Notes: generated from the sequence alone by a model not told the origin. A stretch of DNA of 64,000 bases from Planococcus citreus (GCF_003664125.1 NZ_RCCP01000005.1:1-64000), one strand, 5' to 3'. Shown: positions 42,416 through 52,653, counted from the stretch's first letter. Numbers and translations are program-made.

Positions 42416-44032
42416 ATGAACCAGGTTACATATCTCCGTATTTACCGCATCGTTTCCATGGCGATCCGATTTTATGTGCAAGTGGCGCTTTTCCAAAGGC
42501 GCAATAGGGGCAAGTGGACTCCAGTCGTTGAACAGCGCTGGAATGAGCTCGTTACCCGCCAGGCAAAAGAATACAAGGAACTGGCACTCAAGCTAGGCGG
42601 CTTGATGATCAAATTGGGTCAATTCCTGTCAACCCGTGCGGATATCATGCCACCTAGCTTCTTGGCAGAACTCGAGGGCTTGACGGACCGCGTGCCATCC
42701 GTGCCGCGGAAAGACATCGTCGAAGTGCTCGAGCAAGAATGGAATGTTGAGCACGGCAATTACCTGGATGAATTGTCGGACCAAGCAATCGCTTCCGCCT
42801 CCATCGGCGAAGTATTCAAAGGACGCTTGAAAAACGGCACCGAAGTCGCTGTCAAAGTGCAGCGTCCGGGAACCGACCGCATCATCCGTGCCGATTTCCA
42901 GGCGATGCGCATCGTCATTTGGCTCGCGAAGAAATTCACCCCTTTCACGAAACAAGTCGATTTTGACCAATTGTATGTCGAGATGACCGAAACAATCGGC
43001 GCAGAACTGAACTTCGTCCGCGAACTTCAGAACGGCCGCGCTTTTGCGGACCGCTTCGCGGAAATGAATGGCGTCCACATCCCGGTATATTACGATGAAT
43101 ACACGACGCGCCGCGTATTGGTGATGGAGTGGATTGAAGGCGCGAGAATTACCGATATCAGTTTTATCGAAGAGCATGGCCTTAACCGCCACGAAATTTC
43201 CGAGCGTTTGTTCATCCTGTTCTTGGAGCAAGTGCTGTACGGAGGCCAGTTCCATGCCGACCCGCACGGCGGAAATATCCTGTTGAAGCCGGACGGCACT
43301 ATCGTGCTGATCGATTTCGGCATGATCGGCACCATCTCAGAACGCGATTCGCAAGCGATTCTGTTGATTGCAGAAGGCATCCTGTTCAAGAATTATGAAC
43401 AAGTGCTCGATGGATTGGAGGATCTGCGTTTCCTCTTGCCGAATGCAGACCGCGACTTACTGGCGGATGCTGTTGAACGGCTCGTCGCCGCTTATGAATC
43501 GAATGAGTTGATGCAGATGGACAGCTTTGTCGTCGAACGGCTATTAAAAGACATGCAGGATATTGTCCGCACGCAGCCGGTGCAGCTGCCAGCGGAATTC
43601 GCCTTTTTTGGCCGGGCGACATCGATTTTCGTCGGTGTCTTGCACGTATTGGATCCGAAAGTTGACCTTTTCGCCCTTGCGCGTCCGCGCGTATTGGAAT
43701 GGGCTTCGACTAAGCGGGAAGGAAAAGGCATTTTCGGCAAAGAAGACGTCTTCCGTTGGATCCTCAATTCCACAGGGCCGGCGCGGGCGTTCCCGAAAAA
43801 ACTCATCAACTTTCTCGATGAACCGGAACGCATCCGCCATTACTTGGAGAACAAGGAAGGCCGGGAGCGCGAACATCAGCGCAATCTGCAGAGCCGGATG
43901 TTCGCCGGCATTTTCTCGCTAGTATCGTTTTCCGGGATTTCATTATCCGTCTGGTTCTGGCATGAGCCGTTCCTATGGGTGTCGTCGGTATTTTTTGTCG
44001 GCTCGCTGTGGGCATTCCGTGCTATCCGCTAA
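42416..44032 (+). CDS. UbiB/AarF/ABC1 family kinase-like protein
   Basis: 538 residues. The atypical kinase motifs KLGGLMIKLGQFLSTRADIMP (KxGQ loop), SIGEVFKGRLKNGTEVAVKVQRPG, FHADPHGGNILL and VLIDFGMIG are all present. Two hydrophobic helices lie at the C terminus (MFAGIFSLVSFSGISLSVWFW, LWVSSVFFVGSLW). The family helps quinone or lipid metabolism; Bacillales make menaquinone, so a direct ubiquinone role is unlikely. ATG 42416 follows AGGGGGGAGC. Confidence 0.9.
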   Translation: MNQVTYLRIYRIVSMAIRFYVQVALFQRRNRGKWTPVVEQRWNELVTRQAKEYKELALKLGGLMIKLGQFLSTRADIMPPSFLAELEGLTDRVPSVPRKDIVEVLEQEWNVEHGNYLDELSDQAIASASIGEVFKGRLKNGTEVAVKVQRPGTDRIIRADFQAMRIVIWLAKKFTPFTKQVDFDQLYVEMTETIGAELNFVRELQNGRAFADRFAEMNGVHIPVYYDEYTTRRVLVMEWIEGARITDISFIEEHGLNRHEISERLFILFLEQVLYGGQFHADPHGGNILLKPDGTIVLIDFGMIGTISERDSQAILLIAEGILFKNYEQVLDGLEDLRFLLPNADRDLLADAVERLVAAYESNELMQMDSFVVERLLKDMQDIVRTQPVQLPAEFAFFGRATSIFVGVLHVLDPKVDLFALARPRVLEWASTKREGKGIFGKEDVFRWILNSTGPARAFPKKLINFLDEPERIRHYLENKEGREREHQRNLQSRMFAGIFSLVSFSGISLSVWFWHEPFLWVSSVFFVGSLWAFRAIR

Positions 44033-44033
44033 A

Positions 44034-44095
44034 CAAAAAAATCGCCTTATCGAAATGCAGGTGTTGGGCCTGCATGCCGAAAAGGCGATTTTTTA
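44034..44095 (+). terminator. Terminator of the UbiB-family gene
   Basis: AAAAATCGCCTT with AAGGCGATTTTT; the inner ATGCAGG/CCTGCAT stem adds a second helix. Confidence 0.85.
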
Positions 44096-44173
44096 TATGT
44101 GAATAAAGGCTGCACCGGTTCTTCCGGCATGGCAAAAAAACAATCGAAATTGTCCTTTTTTAACTGGCGGCTC

Positions 44174-44201
44174 TTGCAATTTCCGGATTCCCGGTTAGAA
44201 T
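44174..44201 (+). promoter_or_regulatory. Promoter of the YhjD-like gene
   Basis: TTGCAA (44174-44179), 16-base spacer, TAGAAT (44196-44201). Confidence 0.5.
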
Positions 44202-44244
44202 AAAAATAAGAACACTTGTTCCTATCTGCTAGGGGGGTGAGGAA

Positions 44245-44610
44245 ATGCCCCTGATTTCAAGGGCGGAAATAGCCGTGTTTGAGAAGCGGGTGCAATTGCC
44301 GATGGTGCTCCTCATTTTGGAACGAGATCGCGAGTGGGTCAGGAAAAGCCCTTTCAAGCTGAAAGCTCCTTACCTGGAATTATTGGACAGGGCGATCGAG
44401 CGGGCAAAAGGCGACCTGGCCGAAACCATCGAGTTGATGAGGGCCAATGGCATGAAGGTGAGGCGGGGAAGTAAAGACGACAATTTCTCGGAATATGTAT
44501 TTTGCCATGGCGGCTATGAAGACCATCGCCGCTATTTGAATATCCGTCTGAAAAATGCCGTTGAAGAGTTATTGAGGTTTTATCTGTCCGCAGCCGCTAA
44601 ATCATTTTAA
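44245..44610 (+). CDS. YhjD-like protein of unknown function
   Basis: 121 residues, basic and mostly helical, with KSPFKLKAPYLELLDRAIERA and a C-terminal GGYEDHRRYLNIRLKNAVEELLRFYL. I see a likeness to B. subtilis YhjD, which also lies near comK, but cannot verify it. AGGGGGGTGAGG precedes the ATG. Its stop codon overlaps the comK stop by three bases on the other strand, leaving no room for a terminator between the two genes. Confidence 0.7.
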   Translation: MPLISRAEIAVFEKRVQLPMVLLILERDREWVRKSPFKLKAPYLELLDRAIERAKGDLAETIELMRANGMKVRRGSKDDNFSEYVFCHGGYEDHRRYLNIRLKNAVEELLRFYLSAAAKSF

Positions 44611-45161
44611 TCCAGCGGCTGCTGGCTGCGAGGCGGAAACGCCCGTTTCGTCACATAATTCATCCGGTGGTTATGAACGCGCTGCGCTTTCTTGAAATAG
44701 CGGCGCAAAGACCCAGTGAAGGAGTGTTGGTTTCGAAGCGCAATGGGAGAGATGTCGGCAGGGACGACGACGCCATTGCCGAGCGATACCAAACTGCCCC
44801 GCCCGCTGTCATCTGCAGCAATCAAATCGATGGCATCGAAATTGAACCAGATGGAATCCTTGTTTTTCGGAGAATGCGTAGGGAAGAAAATCAATGGGTT
44901 CCCGTAATACTCGCCGACGATAATCGGCGGCTTGTGTTTTACGCCAATCGCTTTTTGTGCATAGAGCGTGGCGCTGGCAAGGGAGCCGCGATAGAAAGAG
45001 CACGATTTCGCCACAATTTTATAGACCGATTCCTCCACCAGGAATTCGCTGCGGTCTTCGATGACCCGTGTCAAGAGCCGGTGGCCGTCCATATACGGAA
45101 GCAGCGCATATGTGTTGCTGCAAATTGTATAAGAGACGGGATATTGATTCTTCTTACCCAT
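44607..45161 (-). CDS. comK: Competence transcription factor ComK
   Basis: About 184 residues. ICSNTYALLPYMDGHRLLTRVIED opens it and SPKNKDSIWFNFDAI plus the C-terminal FTGSLRRYFKKAQRVHNHRMNYV follow ComK. ComK activates DNA-uptake genes by binding AT-rich boxes. ATG 45161 is 9 bases from GGGGG; ATG 45167 is also in frame but only 3 bases away. An AAAA-N5-TTTT box lies about 75 bases upstream, consistent with autoregulation. Confidence 0.93.
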   Translation of the reverse strand: MGKKNQYPVSYTICSNTYALLPYMDGHRLLTRVIEDRSEFLVEESVYKIVAKSCSFYRGSLASATLYAQKAIGVKHKPPIIVGEYYGNPLIFFPTHSPKNKDSIWFNFDAIDLIAADDSGRGSLVSLGNGVVVPADISPIALRNQHSFTGSLRRYFKKAQRVHNHRMNYVTKRAFPPRSQQPLD

Positions 45162-45237
45162 GAACATTTACCCCCTAAATTTACTTTACATACCTTATTA
45201 TAATAAAAAATGGAAAATACACAATAAGTATTTTTCG

Positions 45238-45252
45238 AAAAAATTATTTTTT
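45238..45252. promoter_or_regulatory. ComK-box-like sequence between comK and the IDEAL gene
   Basis: AAAAAATTATTTTTT contains AAAA-N5-TTTT, the ComK half-site. A second clear box at the usual 8, 18 or 31 base spacing is not obvious, so it may be fortuitous in an AT-rich stretch. Confidence 0.4.
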
Positions 45253-45280
45253 CAATCTCGTTGTAATTTTCAAAAAACTC

Positions 45281-45310
45281 TTGCTTATTTCTTGGGCTTT
45301 CGTGTATACT
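45281..45310 (+). promoter_or_regulatory. Promoter of the IDEAL-domain gene
   Basis: TTGCTT (45281-45286), 18-base spacer, TATACT (45305-45310). Confidence 0.6.
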
Positions 45311-45337
45311 AATGAAAAGCATTCGGGGTGAAGAAGA

Positions 45338-45577
45338 ATGGAAAACTATTATTCTTATGCTGACTTCATGAAAGCGATGGCTCAAACGAAAAAGATCACG
45401 GAAGCGGAAAAGCTGCTAAATGAGATCTACTTGGATCTGTTCTTGAAGCATGTTCACCGCGAACAGCAGGAAACGCAATTGTTGGCCCTTATCGACGAAG
45501 CCCTGGATCATAACGACCGCAAATCTTTCGACACATATACTGCGCAGCTGCAAGAGCTGAAGCGGGAAGAAGAATAA
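45338..45577 (+). CDS. IDEAL-domain protein
   Basis: 79 residues. The C-terminal half has the defining ALIDEALDHNDRKSFDTYTAQL, literally with IDEAL. The N-terminal half is helical. These proteins are found in Bacillales, sometimes next to competence or stress genes, and have no proven function. GGGGTGAAGAAG precedes the ATG. The gene is divergent from comK and shares its AT-rich upstream region. Confidence 0.85.
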   Translation: MENYYSYADFMKAMAQTKKITEAEKLLNEIYLDLFLKHVHREQQETQLLALIDEALDHNDRKSFDTYTAQLQELKREEE

Positions 45578-45580
45578 CAG

Positions 45581-45610
45581 AACCGCCCGGAGAAACTCCG
45601 GGCGGTTTTT
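45581..45610 (+). terminator. Terminator of the IDEAL-domain gene
   Basis: Perfect 12-bp stem AACCGCCCGGAG/CTCCGGGCGGTT with loop AAA and a T run. Confidence 0.92.
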
Positions 45611-45694
45611 CTATGCCTTGATGACGGCAGCTGCACTTTAGTGAAATGGAAAATCCATCCTGCAAACAGCCGATAAGTTGAATATACTTCAGAA

Positions 45695-45708
45695 AAAACA
45701 TACGTTCG
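45695..45708. promoter_or_regulatory. LexA (DinR) box candidate upstream of uvrB
   Basis: AAAACATACGTTCG against the Bacillus consensus CGAAC-N4-GTTCG: the right half is perfect, the left differs at two positions. It is just upstream of TTGTTA (45713), the likely -35 of uvrB. SOS control of uvrBA is known in B. subtilis. Confidence 0.65.
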
Positions 45709-45777
45709 CTTTTTGTTAGGGGAATTTTAGGGCATATGTTAAAGTAGAAGTAGTGAAAAATACGGGAGGACATATCC

Positions 45778-47760
45778 ATGAAAAAGGAATTTAACCTGCA
45801 AGCTCCTTATGAACCGGCGGGCGACCAACCGGAAGCCATCGCCAAGTTAACGGAAGGCATCATCGACGGAAAAAGGTTCCAGACCTTGCTCGGTGCGACC
45901 GGTACGGGGAAAACCTATACGATGTCGAATGTTATTCAACAAGTGAAAAAACCGACATTGGTCATGGCCCACAACAAGACTTTGGCAGGCCAGCTTTACA
46001 GCGAGTTCAAGGAATTTTTCCCTGACAATGCTGTTGAATACTTCGTCAGCTATTACGATTATTATCAGCCTGAGGCATACGTGCCGCAGTCAGATACATT
46101 CATAGAAAAAGATGCGAGCATCAATGATGAAATCGACAAATTGCGCCACTCAGCGACCAGTTCCTTGTTCGAGCGCGACGATGTCATCGTCATCGCCTCC
46201 GTCTCCTGCATCTATGGCCTCGGTTCCCCGAAAGAATACCGGGAACTCGTCGTCTCGCTGCGCAAGGGGATGGAGATCGAACGCAACCAGCTGCTGCGCA
46301 AATTGGTAGACGTGCAGTATGAGCGCAACGACATCAATTTCATCCGCGGGACATTCCGCGTACGCGGCGATGTGGTCGAAATCTTCCCGGCTTCGCGCGA
46401 TGAGCGCTGCTTGCGCGTGGAGTTTTTTGGCGATGAAATCGACCGCATACGGGAAGTCGATGCCCTGACAGGGGAAATCATCGGCGACCGCGAACACGTC
46501 GCTATTTTCCCGGCGTCCCACTTTGTTACGCGGGAAGACAAGATGGTCAGAGCCATCGAAAATATCGAAGCGGAACTGGAAGAACGCCTGAAGGAAATGC
46601 GTGCGGAAGATAAATTGCTCGAAGCGCAGCGGCTCGAGCAGCGTACGCGCTACGATTTGGAAATGATGCGCGAGATGGGCTTCTGCTCAGGCATCGAAAA
46701 CTATTCACGCCATTTGACGCTGCGTCCAGCAGGCGCGCAACCTTATACATTGATCGATTACTTCCCGGACGATTTCCTGCTGGTCGTCGACGAAAGCCAC
46801 GTCACGTTGCCGCAAGTGCGCGGCATGTTCAATGGTGACCAGGCGCGTAAGAAAGTGCTTGTCGACCACGGTTTCCGTTTGCCATCCGCTATGGATAACC
46901 GCCCGCTGACGTTTGATGAGTTCGAAGAGCATATCGACCAAGCGGTGTTCGTTTCAGCGACGCCAGGCCCTTATGAACTCGAACATACACCGGAAATGGT
47001 GGAGCAGATCATCCGTCCGACGGGCTTACTTGACCCCGAAATCGAAATCAGGCCGATCGAGGGCCAAATCGATGACCTAATGTACGAAATCCAGCAGCGC
47101 AAAGAGCGCGGGGAGCGTGTATTGGTCACGACCCTGACGAAGAAAATGTCGGAAGACTTGACGAATTATTTGAAAGAGGCAGGCGTCAAAGTCAATTACC
47201 TGCATTCCGAGATCAAAACGCTCGAGCGCATCGAGATCATCCGCGAGTTGCGGATGGGCGTATACGATGTGCTGGTCGGCATCAACTTGCTGCGTGAAGG
47301 TCTCGATATTCCTGAAGTTTCATTAGTGACCATACTCGATGCCGATAAAGAAGGCTTCTTGCGTTCTGAACGTTCCCTAATCCAGACGATGGGGCGCGCT
47401 GCCCGGAACGAGAATGGCCACGTTATCATGTATGCGGACCGTGTCACGGATTCAATGCAAAAAGCGATCGATGAGACGACCCGCCGCCGCACAATCCAGG
47501 CAGCTTATAATGAAAAACACGGCATAACGCCGGTAACCATAAAGAAAAAGATTCGCGACGTCATCCGTGCAACAGAAGCGGCAGAAGAAGCGGAAGAGTA
47601 TGTCAGCAAAGCGGTCGAAGGCAAGAAACTCAAAAAAGAAGACCGCATGAAGCTCGTCACATTGCTTGAGAAGGAAATGAAAGAAGCGGCGAAAGCGCTC
47701 GATTTCGAACGTGCCGCAGAACTGCGTGATACAGTATTGGAATTGAAAGCGGAAGGATGA
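45778..47760 (+). CDS. uvrB: Excinuclease ABC subunit B
   Basis: 660 residues. Walker A is [11 protein letters not shown]; the beta-hairpin [12 protein letters not shown] that clamps damaged DNA follows; helicase motifs [23 protein letters not shown] and QTMGRAARN come later; the C-terminal UVR motif ([20 protein letters not shown]) binds UvrC. It loads with UvrA during nucleotide excision repair. GGGAGGA precedes the ATG and uvrA follows after 6 bases. Confidence 0.98.
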   Translation: MKKEFNLQAPYEPAGDQPEAIAKLTEGIIDGKRFQTLLGATGTGKTYTMSNVIQQVKKPTLVMAHNKTLAGQLYSEFKEFFPDNAVEYFVSYYDYYQPEAYVPQSDTFIEKDASINDEIDKLRHSATSSLFERDDVIVIASVSCIYGLGSPKEYRELVVSLRKGMEIERNQLLRKLVDVQYERNDINFIRGTFRVRGDVVEIFPASRDERCLRVEFFGDEIDRIREVDALTGEIIGDREHVAIFPASHFVTREDKMVRAIENIEAELEERLKEMRAEDKLLEAQRLEQRTRYDLEMMREMGFCSGIENYSRHLTLRPAGAQPYTLIDYFPDDFLLVVDESHVTLPQVRGMFNGDQARKKVLVDHGFRLPSAMDNRPLTFDEFEEHIDQAVFVSATPGPYELEHTPEMVEQIIRPTGLLDPEIEIRPIEGQIDDLMYEIQQRKERGERVLVTTLTKKMSEDLTNYLKEAGVKVNYLHSEIKTLERIEIIRELRMGVYDVLVGINLLREGLDIPEVSLVTILDADKEGFLRSERSLIQTMGRAARNENGHVIMYADRVTDSMQKAIDETTRRRTIQAAYNEKHGITPVTIKKKIRDVIRATEAAEEAEEYVSKAVEGKKLKKEDRMKLVTLLEKEMKEAAKALDFERAAELRDTVLELKAEG

Positions 47761-47766
47761 TAGGAC

Positions 47767-50649
47767 TTGAAAAACCAAGAGATACGCATACAAGGCGCGC
47801 GTGCACATAATTTAAAAAACATCGATGTGACAATCCCCCGCGATAAGCTCGTCGTCATGACCGGCTTATCCGGTTCCGGAAAATCATCCCTGGCGTTCGA
47901 TACGATCTATGCGGAAGGACAGCGCCGCTACGTCGAGTCCTTGTCGTCTTATGCACGGCAATTTCTTGGCCAAATGGACAAACCGGACGTCGATTTAATC
48001 GAAGGTTTGTCTCCGGCGATTTCGATTGACCAAAAAACTACGAGCAAGAACCCGAGATCGACCGTAGCAACCGTGACGGAAATCTACGATTATATCCGGC
48101 TCATGTATGCGCGGATCGGCAAACCGATCTGCCCGAACCACGGCATCGAGATTTCTTCCCAAACGGTCGAGCAGATGGTCGACCGTTTGGTTGAATATCC
48201 GGAGCGGACGCGCATGCAAGTGCTGGCGCCGCTCGTATCCGGACGCAAAGGTACACATGTGAAACTGTTGGAAGACATTAAGAAACAAGGATACGTCCGC
48301 GTCCGCGTCAATGGCGAACTGATCGACTTGGATGACAATATTTCGCTCGATAAAAACAAAAAGCATTCCATTGAAGTGGTCATAGACCGTGTCATCATGA
48401 AAGACGGAATCGCCCCGCGTTTAAGTGACTCGCTGGAGTCGGCTTTGCGTCTTGGGGAAGGGCGAGTGCTAGTGGATGTCATGGACGAAGAGGAATTGCT
48501 GTTTAGCGAACATCACGCCTGCCCGATTTGCGGATTTTCCATCGGTGAATTGGAGCCGCGCATGTTTTCATTCAACTCGCCATTTGGGGCATGCCCTGAA
48601 TGCGACGGGCTAGGCATGAAATTGGAAGTCGACCCTGAACTGGTCATTCCGGATTGGGATGTCAGCCTCGCAGATCACGCCATCGCCCCATGGCGTCCGA
48701 CGAGTTCCCAATACTACCCTCAATTGCTGCAAGCAGTATGCAGCCATTTTGGAATTGAAATGGACGTGCCGATGAAGGAATTGCCTGAAGATCAGGTGAA
48801 TATCATCCTTCACGGTTCGGCTAATGAAAAAATCCGTTTCCGCTATGAAAATGATTACGGCAAAATCCGCGACAGCCATATTTTCTTCGAAGGCGTGCTC
48901 GCGAATGTCGACCGCCGCTACCGGGAAACCAGCTCCGATTATATTCGGGACATGATGGAGAAATTCATGGGCCAGCAACCATGCCCGACATGTTCAGGCT
49001 ACCGGTTAAAACCGGAATCATTGGCTGTCAAAGTCAATGACTTGCACATCGGTCAAGTCGTTGAATATTCCATCACGGAGGCACAAGCGTTTTTCGACAG
49101 CTTGACGCTATCGGAAAAAGACCGCCAGATTGCTACTATGATCCTTCGCGAAATTCAAGAGCGTGTCGGTTTCTTGATCAATGTAGGGCTCGATTATCTG
49201 ACATTGAACCGCGCATCTGGAACATTGTCAGGCGGCGAAGCACAGCGAATCCGTCTTGCAACGCAAATCGGCTCAAGGTTGACAGGCGTTCTTTATATTC
49301 TCGATGAACCTTCAATCGGCCTTCATCAACGCGACAACGACCGATTGATCAGCACATTGAAAAATATGCGCGACATCGGCAACACGCTGATTGTAGTGGA
49401 ACACGATGAAGATACGATGATGGCAGCGGATTACCTGATTGATGTCGGTCCTGGAGCTGGCGTACACGGCGGCGAGATCATTGCTGCCGGAGCGCCCGAA
49501 AAAGTGATGAAAAACAAGAAGTCGTTGACCGGCCAGTATTTGAGCGGCAAGAAGTTCATTCCGCTGCCGGCTGAACGCAGGCAGCCGAACGAACGGAAGA
49601 TTTCAATCCGCGGAGCTTCCGCGAATAACTTGAAAAATGTCGACGTCGACATTCCGATTGGGTTGTTCACAGCGGTCACCGGAGTTTCGGGTTCTGGGAA
49701 AAGTACCTTGATTAACGAGATCCTTTACAAGTCGCTTGCCCATAAACTGAACCGTGCGCGGGTGAAGCCTGGCCAGCACAAGTCGGTGGAAGGTATCGAG
49801 GAACTGGAAAAAGTCATCGATATTGACCAATCACCGATTGGGCGCACACCGCGTTCCAACCCGGCGACCTACACAGGCGTATTCGATGATATTCGGGATG
49901 TTTACGCGACGACCAATGAAGCGAAAGTCCGCGGCTATAAAAAAGGGCGCTTCAGCTTCAATGTCAAAGGCGGACGCTGTGAAGCCTGCCGCGGCGACGG
50001 CATCATCAAAATCGAAATGCATTTCCTGCCGGATGTCTATGTACCGTGTGAAATCTGCCACGGCAAGCGCTATAACCGTGAAACGCTGGAAGTGAAATAT
50101 AAAGATAAAAACATTGCAGACGTGTTGGAAATGACAGTCGAAGATGCGTATGCATTCTTCGAGAATATCCCGAAAATCAACCGTAAATTGAAAACCATCG
50201 TCGATGTCGGGCTTGGCTATGTAACGCTCGGCCAGCCGGCGACTACATTATCCGGCGGTGAAGCACAGCGCGTCAAACTGGCTTCGGAGTTGCATAAACG
50301 CTCCAATGGCAAGTCGTTCTATATTTTGGACGAACCGACGACCGGCCTCCATGCCGATGATATTTCACGTTTATTGAAAGTGCTGCAAAGGCTCGTGGAT
50401 AATGGAGATACCGTGTTGACGATCGAGCATAATCTCGATGTCATCAAAACGGCTGATTATTTGATTGATCTCGGACCGGAAGGCGGAGACAAAGGCGGCA
50501 CGATCTTGGCCACTGGCACGCCGGAAGATATCGCCAAAGTCGAAGGATCCTATACCGGCATGTACTTGAAGCCAATTCTTGAGCGGGACCGCGCGCGCAT
50601 GAAAGAACTGGTCGGAAAGGCCAGCGCTAAGAAAAGAAAAGCAAAGTGA
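47767..50649 (+). CDS. uvrA: Excinuclease ABC subunit A
   Basis: 960 residues with two ATP-binding halves: Walker [10 protein letters not shown] and GVSGSGKST, signatures [12 protein letters not shown] and [12 protein letters not shown]. Zinc-binding segments are CPICGF...CPEC in the first half and CEACRGDG...CEICHGK in the second. It recognises DNA damage. The start is TTG with AAGGATGATAGG upstream. The stop codon lies inside the -35 box of the next promoter. Confidence 0.98.
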   Translation: MKNQEIRIQGARAHNLKNIDVTIPRDKLVVMTGLSGSGKSSLAFDTIYAEGQRRYVESLSSYARQFLGQMDKPDVDLIEGLSPAISIDQKTTSKNPRSTVATVTEIYDYIRLMYARIGKPICPNHGIEISSQTVEQMVDRLVEYPERTRMQVLAPLVSGRKGTHVKLLEDIKKQGYVRVRVNGELIDLDDNISLDKNKKHSIEVVIDRVIMKDGIAPRLSDSLESALRLGEGRVLVDVMDEEELLFSEHHACPICGFSIGELEPRMFSFNSPFGACPECDGLGMKLEVDPELVIPDWDVSLADHAIAPWRPTSSQYYPQLLQAVCSHFGIEMDVPMKELPEDQVNIILHGSANEKIRFRYENDYGKIRDSHIFFEGVLANVDRRYRETSSDYIRDMMEKFMGQQPCPTCSGYRLKPESLAVKVNDLHIGQVVEYSITEAQAFFDSLTLSEKDRQIATMILREIQERVGFLINVGLDYLTLNRASGTLSGGEAQRIRLATQIGSRLTGVLYILDEPSIGLHQRDNDRLISTLKNMRDIGNTLIVVEHDEDTMMAADYLIDVGPGAGVHGGEIIAAGAPEKVMKNKKSLTGQYLSGKKFIPLPAERRQPNERKISIRGASANNLKNVDVDIPIGLFTAVTGVSGSGKSTLINEILYKSLAHKLNRARVKPGQHKSVEGIEELEKVIDIDQSPIGRTPRSNPATYTGVFDDIRDVYATTNEAKVRGYKKGRFSFNVKGGRCEACRGDGIIKIEMHFLPDVYVPCEICHGKRYNRETLEVKYKDKNIADVLEMTVEDAYAFFENIPKINRKLKTIVDVGLGYVTLGQPATTLSGGEAQRVKLASELHKRSNGKSFYILDEPTTGLHADDISRLLKVLQRLVDNGDTVLTIEHNLDVIKTADYLIDLGPEGGDKGGTILATGTPEDIAKVEGSYTGMYLKPILERDRARMKELVGKASAKKRKAK

Positions 50650-50674
50650 AACTTTCCCTCGATCCAAACGTATC
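50647..50674 (+). promoter_or_regulatory. ECF sigma-W-type promoter of yvlB
   Basis: TGAAAC (50647-50652), exactly 16 bases, CGTATC (50669-50674). This matches the sigma-W consensus TGAAAC-N16-CGTA. The -35 overlaps the uvrA stop codon. The yvlABCD operon of B. subtilis is a known sigma-W target, which supports it. Confidence 0.88.
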
Positions 50675-50732
50675 ATTAAAGTAGAACAGGAATTTCTGCG
50701 AGGGCAGAAATCCGAAGAGGAGGCCAAACGAT

Positions 50733-51896
50733 ATGCAAAGTGAAAAAGAACGCATTTTGGACATGGTTGAAAATGGCACAATCTCGGCACGTGAAGCGGT
50801 TGAGCTATTGAAAGCGGTCGATGGCGGGGAAACCGGCAATGCTTCAAAAGACCACGGCCGTGAAACCTACCGCAGTTCGCGCGGCAAGCGTGGATTCTTC
50901 CGTCCGGAAGACATGTTCAAAAAGTTCTCGAAAGATCTTTCGAAGGATTTTTCCAAGAACATGTCCAAGGATTTCAATCAACTTGGAGACCGGATGATGC
51001 ATTTCATGCAGACGTCCGCCGATAAGTTGAAAACGATGGAATTCGATTCGCCATTTGGTGAAGCCGTTCGTTTTGAACACACCTTCACGGAAGAAAGTGC
51101 GGATCTCCACACGATCATTGCCGATATCGCTAACGGGCAATTGGAAGTTTTCCCTTCACAGGACGGTTCGATCCGTGCAGAATGCAGCGTAAAGGCATTC
51201 CGTGCAGAATCTCCGGAGCAGGCAAAACAGGATTTCCTGGAGAAATTCGTCTTCATTGCGGATGACCGTAAATTGCGCATCATCAGCGACTTGAAAACGA
51301 CGCAAGTGAATCTTGTCTTGTATGTGCCGGCAGCGGCATTCGAACAAATTGTCGTCCGTCTGTTCAATGGCGGCTTTACGATGAAGCGCCTGGATTCGGC
51401 ATTGATCAAAGTCAAAACAGCAAATGGCAAGATTGACTTGAAAACGATCCAATTTGAAGAAGCCGAGCTTGAAACGGCTAACGGCCCAATCCAGATGATG
51501 GAAGTGAAAGGCCGCGAAGTCGAAGCAGAAACTTTGAATGGCCGCATTTACATCGATGGGGATATCGAAGACATCGACGCGAAGTCCTTAAACGGCAATG
51601 TCGTCGCGACGACGCGCAGCAAAGAAGCGAAAAAGCTCGAAGCGAAAACTTTGGCAGGCAATGTGGAGATTTACATCCCGCAGCATTTAGCACTGCGAGG
51701 AGAAGTCTCTTCGAACCTCGGACGCATGGACGTCATGCTGCCGGACATCAACAGCAGCCACGAACAAGGCCAGTTCATGCAGAAGAAAATGCATTTCACG
51801 AAAGCAGGAGATGTGGAGTCAGCAGGCGGGCCATTGCTTGTGTATGGCGAAACCAAAACCGGTTCTATCCTCGTGCGTTATTTGACAATCGACTGA
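50733..51896 (+). CDS. yvlB: DUF4097 envelope-stress protein, YvlB-like
   Basis: 387 residues. An N-terminal helix-turn region (EKERILDMVENGTISAREAVELLKAV) shared by YvlB and LiaX is followed by a charged linker with repeated SKDLSKDFSKN. The rest is DUF4097 beta-helix with repeated LETANGPIQM, AETLNGRIYI, KSLNGNVVAT and KTLAGNVEIY. LiaX-type relatives sense or buffer envelope antibiotics. No signal peptide is seen. A sigma-W promoter upstream fits a cell-envelope role. GAGGAGG precedes the ATG. Confidence 0.88.
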   Translation: MQSEKERILDMVENGTISAREAVELLKAVDGGETGNASKDHGRETYRSSRGKRGFFRPEDMFKKFSKDLSKDFSKNMSKDFNQLGDRMMHFMQTSADKLKTMEFDSPFGEAVRFEHTFTEESADLHTIIADIANGQLEVFPSQDGSIRAECSVKAFRAESPEQAKQDFLEKFVFIADDRKLRIISDLKTTQVNLVLYVPAAAFEQIVVRLFNGGFTMKRLDSALIKVKTANGKIDLKTIQFEEAELETANGPIQMMEVKGREVEAETLNGRIYIDGDIEDIDAKSLNGNVVATTRSKEAKKLEAKTLAGNVEIYIPQHLALRGEVSSNLGRMDVMLPDINSSHEQGQFMQKKMHFTKAGDVESAGGPLLVYGETKTGSILVRYLTID

Positions 51897-51903
51897 ACCA
51901 CAT

Positions 51904-51943
51904 AAAAAAGCCCAGTGGAGAATTTTCTCCACTGGGCTTTTTT
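51904..51943. terminator. Bidirectional terminator between yvlB and the amidase gene
   Basis: Stem AAGCCCAGTGGAGAA/TTCTCCACTGGGCTT, flanked by A and T runs. Confidence 0.92.
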
Positions 51944-51946
51944 GCG

Positions 51947-52489
51947 TTATCGTTCCATACAGGTGATGGCAAAGCTGATGGCGCGTGCACAGCGCTTGCG
52001 GTATTCAGCGGATTGCAGCAAAGCCGCTTCATGCTTATGGGTCATAAAACCACATTCCACTAGAACCGCGGGCATGGTAGTATCCCGCAGCATGGCGAAA
52101 TCCGCTGTTTTCAATCCGCGGTCTTTCCGCTGCGTCGATGAGATCAACGAATCCTGGAGCAACTGCCCAAATTTACGCGTCCGGGCAGGGGCTGCGGGAT
52201 AGATGAAACTTTCGATGCCTTGTGCGGGGCTATAGCTATTTCCTGCCGCATTCGCGTGGATCGACACCAAAAGTTCTGCGCCGGACCGATTGGCGAAGCT
52301 CGTCCTTTCCTTCAAAGGGACGTCACGGTCTTGCTGGTGGCTAAACAACACCGTGTAGCCGTCCGCTGCCAAGCGATTTTTCACTTCTTCAGCGACCGCG
52401 TTGTTGAAATGGAATTCGCGCATTCTGCCGTCGGGCGTCCGTTTGCCGATCGTCCCCGGTCCGTGTCCTGCATCAATGATAATCTTCAT
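51947..52489 (-). CDS. N-acetylmuramoyl-L-alanine amidase family 3, without a signal peptide
   Basis: 180 residues forming only the catalytic domain: DAGHG with the first Zn His, REFHFN with Glu, SIHANAAG with the second His, and VECGFMTH with the catalytic Glu. No signal peptide or cell-wall-binding repeat is present. ATG 52489 is 8 bases after GGGGG; upstream in-frame codons do not add a signal sequence. It may act inside the cell, or leave by a nonclassical route or after lysis. Exact role unknown. Confidence 0.85.
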   Translation of the reverse strand: MKIIIDAGHGPGTIGKRTPDGRMREFHFNNAVAEEVKNRLAADGYTVLFSHQQDRDVPLKERTSFANRSGAELLVSIHANAAGNSYSPAQGIESFIYPAAPARTRKFGQLLQDSLISSTQRKDRGLKTADFAMLRDTTMPAVLVECGFMTHKHEAALLQSAEYRKRCARAISFAITCMER

Positions 52490-52653
52490 ATAACATTCCC
52501 CCTTCATTCCTTATATAGAAGGAAAGGGCGAGAAAGGGGACGAAATTCTTCAATTTCTTTTTTTCCATGTTAAAATAAAAACAAACCGCCCGCAAAATGA
52601 AGGGATTATTTGGAAGATCTAATTTGCGCAGCCGGGGGAATGAGGGAAAAATT

